NCBI RefSeq assembly: GCF_001748085.1 | Contig: NZ_BBZK01000005.1 | Coordinates: 248,001-312,000, forward strand | Direction: 5' to 3' | DNA: 64,000 nt | Origin: Streptomyces sp. TP-A0874 | Lineage (GTDB): Bacteria > Actinomycetota > Actinomycetes > Streptomycetales > Streptomycetaceae | The notes under the pieces: model-generated | Database searches by the model: none | What the model was told of the DNA's origin: nothing | The model's input: only the letters and a program-made list of their open reading frames with translations | In this document: positions 60,295-64,000 of the stretch, piece after piece | How the letters are laid out: every line of letters starts with the position of its first letter | How positions within the stretch are numbered: the first letter of the stretch is position 1 | Position numbers and translations under genes: made by a program

Positions 60295-61710
60295 TCACAG
60301 GCTGCGCAGCAGCACCGCCGGTTGCTCCACGCAGTCGGCCACATGGCGGAGGAAACCGCCGGCCGTGCCCCCGTCGCAGACCCGGTGGTCGAAGGTGAGC
60401 GAGAGCTGGACGACCTTGCGGACCGCCAGTTCACCACCGAACACCCAGGGCTTGTCGGTGATACGGCCGACACCCAGCATGGCGGCCTCGGGGTGGTTGA
60501 TGATCGGGGTCGAGCCGTCCACACCGAACACCCCGTAGTTGTTCAGGGTGAAGGTGCCGCCGGTCAGGTCCGCCGGCGTCAGCCGGCCGGTCCGACCAGC
60601 CTCGGTGAGCCGGGCGAACTCGGCCGACAGGTCCACCGCGTCACGGGTCTGCGCGTCCCTCACCACCGGTACCACCAGCCCCCGGTCGGTCTGCGCGGCG
60701 AACCCCAGGTGGACCGAGGGCAGCACGACGATCTCCCGGCTGTCGGTGTCGACCGTGGCGTTCAGCGCGGGGAAACGGACCAGCGCCGCCGTGCAGATCC
60801 GGGCGAGCAGCGCCAGCAGGGAGACCTTCGGGCCGCCGACGGCGTTCATCGCGGCCCGGGCCGCGAGCAGTTCGGTGGCGTCGGCGTCCACCCAGGTGGT
60901 CGCGTCCGGGATCTCCCGCCTGCTGCGCGTCAGCTTCTCCGCCACGGCGCCCCGCAGCCCGCGCAGCGGCAGCCGCTCCTCCGCCCCGGAGCCCAGGGCG
61001 GTGCGGCGGCGCAGCCCCCCGGAGCCGGGAACCGGCTCCCGCCCCGTGCCGACCGGATCCGTCTGCGGGCTCCCGGCGGGAGCCACCGCTCCGTCGGGGA
61101 GGCCTGTCCGGGCTGTCCGGGCGGCGCTCTCCACGTCGGCCCGCAGGATCAACCCCTCCGGCCCGCTCCCGGTCACCTGGCGGAGGTCGAGGCCGTGCTC
61201 CCGGGCCAGCCTGCGCACCAGCGGGGAGATCACCGGCAGCGGACCGTCGACGGTGCCGGGTCGGGCGGTCCTCATGGCGGTGCCCGGGCCCCGGTCCCCG
61301 AACGCTGCCGGCCGCACCCGGCGGCGACGTGCCGACGGGGCCCCGGTGCCGTAGCCGACGAGGACGTTCCCCGAGCTCTCCGACGGGCCCGTGGAGCGTT
61401 CTCCGACCGTCTCCGCCGAGGCCGCGGGCGGCCCCACCTTGGCGGCCGCGGCGGCCGAGGAGTCCGCCCCCACCGCCACCGTCAGCAGCGGCGCGCCCAC
61501 CGGAAGCTCGGTGCCCTCCTCGCCGAACCGGGCCGTCACCACCCCGGCGTGCGGGCAGGGCACCTCCACCATCGCCTTCGCCGTCTCAACCTCGACCACC
61601 GGCTGGTCGACCGCTACCACCTCGCCGACCCGGACCAGCCAGCGGACGATCTCCGCCTCGGTCAGGCCCTCCCCGAGGTCCGGCAGCGCGAACTCCCGCA
61701 CCTCCGTCAT
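60295..61710 (-). CDS. Branched-chain 2-oxoacid dehydrogenase E2, cluster 2
   Basis: 471 residues. Lipoyl domain with Lys45 in VETAKAMVEVP; subunit-binding domain (LVRRLAREHGLDLRQVTGSGPEGLILRADV); catalytic domain ending in TFDHRVCDGGTAGGFL, where Cys replaces the Leu/Val next to the catalytic DHR..DG. ATG 61710 overlaps the E1 beta stop (ATGA). The linker region differs clearly from cluster 1, so the two are old paralogues, not a recent duplication. Cluster order and function parallel bkdABC/bkdFGH of streptomycetes. Confidence 0.92.
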   Translation of the reverse strand: MTEVREFALPDLGEGLTEAEIVRWLVRVGEVVAVDQPVVEVETAKAMVEVPCPHAGVVTARFGEEGTELPVGAPLLTVAVGADSSAAAAAKVGPPAASAETVGERSTGPSESSGNVLVGYGTGAPSARRRRVRPAAFGDRGPGTAMRTARPGTVDGPLPVISPLVRRLAREHGLDLRQVTGSGPEGLILRADVESAARTARTGLPDGAVAPAGSPQTDPVGTGREPVPGSGGLRRRTALGSGAEERLPLRGLRGAVAEKLTRSRREIPDATTWVDADATELLAARAAMNAVGGPKVSLLALLARICTAALVRFPALNATVDTDSREIVVLPSVHLGFAAQTDRGLVVPVVRDAQTRDAVDLSAEFARLTEAGRTGRLTPADLTGGTFTLNNYGVFGVDGSTPIINHPEAAMLGVGRITDKPWVFGGELAVRKVVQLSLTFDHRVCDGGTAGGFLRHVADCVEQPAVLLRSL

Positions 61711-62771
61711 GGCGCCTCCTCCCCGGTCCGCGCACCGCTCGTCCACTCGGACTCCCACTGCAGCCGCGCCACCGCGTCGAGGACGCGGTCGACCCCCGGC
61801 AGGTGGTGCTGTTCGAGCATCGGCGGCGGATACGGGATGTCGAGGCCGGTGACCCGGAGCACCGGGGCCTGGAGGTAGTGGAAGCAGCGCTCCGACAGTC
61901 GGGCGGCGATCTCCCCTCCCGGACCGGCGAACCCGTTCGCCTCGTGGACGACGACTGCCCGCCCGGTCCGGCGGACCGAGGCGCAGACGGTCTCCTCGTC
62001 GAACGGCACCAGGCTGCGCAGGTCGATCACTTCTAGGTCCCAGCCCTCCTCCCGTGCCGCTTCCGCCGCTTCGAGGCAGACGGGCACCGAGGGGCCGTAG
62101 GTGACCAGGGTCGCGCTGCCGCCGGAGCGGCGCACCGCGGCCCGCCCGATCGGCGCCACCGGCTCCGGGTCCTGGGGTGACCACTCGGCCTTGGACCAGT
62201 AGAGGCGCTTGGGTTCGAGGAAGACCACCGGGTCGTCGGAGGCGATGGCGGCGCGCAGCAGCCCGTACGCGTCGGCCACCGTGGCCGGGGTGACGACGTG
62301 CAGGCCGGGCGTGGCCATGTAGTAGGCCTCGGAGGAGTCGCTGTGGTGCTCGACGCCGCCGATCCCGCCGCCGTAGGGCACTCGCACCGTCAGCGGGAGC
62401 GGCATGGCGCCGCGGGTGCGGTTCCGCATCCGCGCGACATGGCTGACCAGTTGTTCGAAGGCGGGGTAGGCGAAGGCGTCGAACTGCATCTCCACCACCG
62501 GGCGCAGCCCGTACATCGCCATTCCCACGGCGGTGCCGAGGATGCCCGCCTCCGCCAGCGGGGTGTCCGCGCATCGTTCGTCGCCGAACTCGGCGGCCAG
62601 GCCGTCGGTGATCCGGAAGACCCCGCCGAGGGTGCCGACATCCTCGCCGAGCACGTGGACGCTCGGGTCGGCGGCCATCTCGTCGCGGAGCGCCCGGCCC
62701 AGAGCCTGGGCCATCGTGGCGGGCTTCCGGGCCGGAGCGGCCGGTTTCAGGGCGGCTGGTGCGGTCGTCAC
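61707..62771 (-). CDS. Branched-chain 2-oxoacid dehydrogenase E1 beta, cluster 2
   Basis: 354 residues from GTG 62771, which overlaps the E1 alpha stop (GTGA) and has GGGGAG eight bases upstream. It has a 15-20 residue Ala/Pro/Lys extension, then VLGEDVGTLGGVFRITDGLAAEFGDERCADTPLAEAGILGTAVGMAMYGLRPVVEMQFDAF and VRVPYGGGIGGVEHHSDSSEAYY. Forms alpha2-beta2 E1 with the upstream product. Confidence 0.93.
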   Translation of the reverse strand: MTTAPAALKPAAPARKPATMAQALGRALRDEMAADPSVHVLGEDVGTLGGVFRITDGLAAEFGDERCADTPLAEAGILGTAVGMAMYGLRPVVEMQFDAFAYPAFEQLVSHVARMRNRTRGAMPLPLTVRVPYGGGIGGVEHHSDSSEAYYMATPGLHVVTPATVADAYGLLRAAIASDDPVVFLEPKRLYWSKAEWSPQDPEPVAPIGRAAVRRSGGSATLVTYGPSVPVCLEAAEAAREEGWDLEVIDLRSLVPFDEETVCASVRRTGRAVVVHEANGFAGPGGEIAARLSERCFHYLQAPVLRVTGLDIPYPPPMLEQHHLPGVDRVLDAVARLQWESEWTSGARTGEEAP

Positions 62772-63940
62772 TTGTCCCACTCCCCGGTATTCGAGGCTTC
62801 GGCGCTGTCGGCGGCCGCGGCGAGCTCCGCCCGAAGCTGGTCCGCCTGCTCCCGCAGCCGACTGGTCGGCTCGGCGTACACGTGCTCGAAGAGATCCATG
62901 GGGTCGAGCGGCGGGTCCTCGTTCATCCGGGCCCGCAGCGCCGCGGCCGTCTCCTCGGCCGCCTCCCGGGCGGCGTGCACGCCCTCCTCGTCGAGCAGCC
63001 CGGCGGCCTTCAGCTCCCGCTCCAGCAGGACGATCGGGTCGTGTTCGCGCCAGGCCGCGATCTCGTCCTCGGACCGGTACCGGGTGGCGTCGTCGGCGTT
63101 GGTGTGCGCGTCGACGCGGTAGGTCACCGCCTCGACCAGCGTCGGTCCGCCCCCCGAACGGGCGCGTTGGACGGCCTCGTCCAGCACCTGGTGGACGGCG
63201 AGGACGTCGTTGCCGTCCACCAGCCGACCCGGCATGCCGTAACCGACGCCCTTGTGGGCCAGCGAGGGGGCGGCGGTCTGCTTGGCCAGCGGGACGGAGA
63301 TGGCGAAGCCGTTGTTCTGCACAAGGAAGACCACCGGCGCCCGCCAGACCGCGGCGAAGTTGAGCGCCTCGTGGAAGTCCCCCTCGCTGGTACCGCCGTC
63401 CCCGATCATGGCGAGGGCCACCACGTCGTCGCCCTGGAGTCGGGCGGCGTGGGCGAGACCGACCGCGTGCGGCAGCTGGGTCGCCAGCGGGGTGCAGAGC
63501 GGGGCGATCCGCAGCTCTCGGGGGTCGTAGCCGGTGTGCCAGTCACCGCGCAGCAGCGTCAGCGCCTGCACCGGGTCCAGACCGCGGGCCACGGCGGCGA
63601 GGGTGTCGCGGTAGCTGGGGAAGAGCCAGTCGCGCTGCTCCAGGGCGAGCGCCGCGGCGACCTCGCAGGCCTCCTGGCCGGTGCTGGAAGGGTAGACCGC
63701 CAACCGGCCCTGCCGGGTCAGGGCGGTGGCCTGGGTGTTGTAGCGGCGGCCGCGCACCAGCTCGGCGTAGAACCTCTTCAGCAGGGCGGGGTCGGTGGCG
63801 CCAACCCCGCTGCCCGGAGCGCCCACCCCCAGCACCCGGTGCGGCTCGGCGTCGGGCAGCAGCGGCGCGGGGTCGGTGCGGGGCTGCCAACCCGGTGGCG
63901 GGGCCGGGCGATACGCCCCGGTCTGCTCCAGAACCGTCAT
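62768..63940 (-). CDS. Branched-chain 2-oxoacid dehydrogenase E1 alpha, cluster 2
   Basis: 390 residues with the ThDP motif GDGGTSEGDFHEALNFAAVWRAPVVFLVQNN and the phosphorylation-loop-like YRVDAHTNADDATRYR. ATG 63940 has a strong site AGGAGG. It is the first gene of the second bkd operon; the remaining 60 bp of the window contain promoter sequence, where a divergent regulator gene often lies in related genomes (outside this window). Confidence 0.93.
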   Translation of the reverse strand: MTVLEQTGAYRPAPPPGWQPRTDPAPLLPDAEPHRVLGVGAPGSGVGATDPALLKRFYAELVRGRRYNTQATALTRQGRLAVYPSSTGQEACEVAAALALEQRDWLFPSYRDTLAAVARGLDPVQALTLLRGDWHTGYDPRELRIAPLCTPLATQLPHAVGLAHAARLQGDDVVALAMIGDGGTSEGDFHEALNFAAVWRAPVVFLVQNNGFAISVPLAKQTAAPSLAHKGVGYGMPGRLVDGNDVLAVHQVLDEAVQRARSGGGPTLVEAVTYRVDAHTNADDATRYRSEDEIAAWREHDPIVLLERELKAAGLLDEEGVHAAREAAEETAAALRARMNEDPPLDPMDLFEHVYAEPTSRLREQADQLRAELAAAADSAEASNTGEWDK

Positions 63941-64000
63941 GACGACACCTCCTGAAACTCCCCGGCCGGCACGAGGCCGGGGTCGGGCGGTATGCGAAGG

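Noticed and set aside
58447..61878. Very long + strand frame of 1,143 codons
   Set aside because: Shadow of moeA, mobA and the E2 gene on the opposite strand, all of which have clear family motifs.
61711..62574. Arg-rich frame ahead of the second E2 gene
   Set aside because: It is the open extension of the E2 frame through E1 beta; the ATG at 61710 is the natural start.

Overview
The window is high-GC actinobacterial DNA, most likely from Streptomyces or a close relative. The signs are near-universal G/C third codon positions, many GTG starts, stop/start overlaps (ATGA, GTGA), twin-arginine signals, PASTA-type Ser/Thr kinases, a Bpa proteasome activator and a mycothiol-type enzyme. No rRNA or tRNA gene was seen. 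From memory, the order bkd cluster - response regulator - kinases - Bpa - moeA - second bkd cluster resembles the SCO3815-SCO3831 region of S. coelicolor; this was not checked by alignment.

Layout. 1-4050: the end of a respiratory nitrate reductase operon (narG 3' end, narH, narJ, narI), all stop/start overlapped. 4051-5782: a CRISPR array with a type I-E-like repeat, no cas genes in view, intact repeats at the left and decayed ones at the right. 5949-9783: an NTF2-like protein, a secreted peptidoglycan-type protein, an 11-residue-repeat (LEA-like) protein that seems to carry a compensating frameshift pair, and a DUF1059 protein. 10029-13350: a gamma-glutamyltransferase-family enzyme, a cold-shock protein flanked by strong hairpins, and a LigD-type polymerase domain. 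13387-19784: PhoX phosphatase with a PHO box, an orphan barstar, a vWA protein, and a flotillin/NfeD pair. 20044-34007: metG, aspS, a PAS-GAF-SpoIIE-HATPase regulator, an AI-2E-type membrane protein, pirin, SseB, acyl-CoA dehydrogenase, M18 aminopeptidase and a thioredoxin-NHL protein.

34094-37615 is the most unusual stretch. It holds an isolated 19-residue hydrophobic peptide gene with its own RBS, terminator and operator-like palindrome, then a 770-residue protein with a WXG-like N-terminus, then a lipoprotein that appears to start at a non-ATG codon. G+C falls to about 50% in sampled lines of the lipoprotein gene. A secreted effector plus lipoprotein partner is a reasonable hypothesis, not a demonstrated function.

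37679-43830: a tyrosine-phosphatase-like protein, a LURP-one protein, a Tat-exported M23 endopeptidase, a nitrilase, a maleylpyruvate isomerase-type enzyme, and a GntR/MFS operon. 44031-47599 and 60295-63940 carry two separate E1alpha-E1beta-E2 branched-chain 2-oxoacid dehydrogenase operons. Between them lie a NarL/DevR-type response regulator, a flavin-binding-like protein, an APH-fold kinase, two divergent Ser/Thr kinases, Bpa, a membrane-anchored low-complexity protein, a quinone oxidoreductase, and a K+ channel-moeA-mobA operon. MoeA and MobA make the Mo-bisMGD cofactor that nitrate reductase needs.
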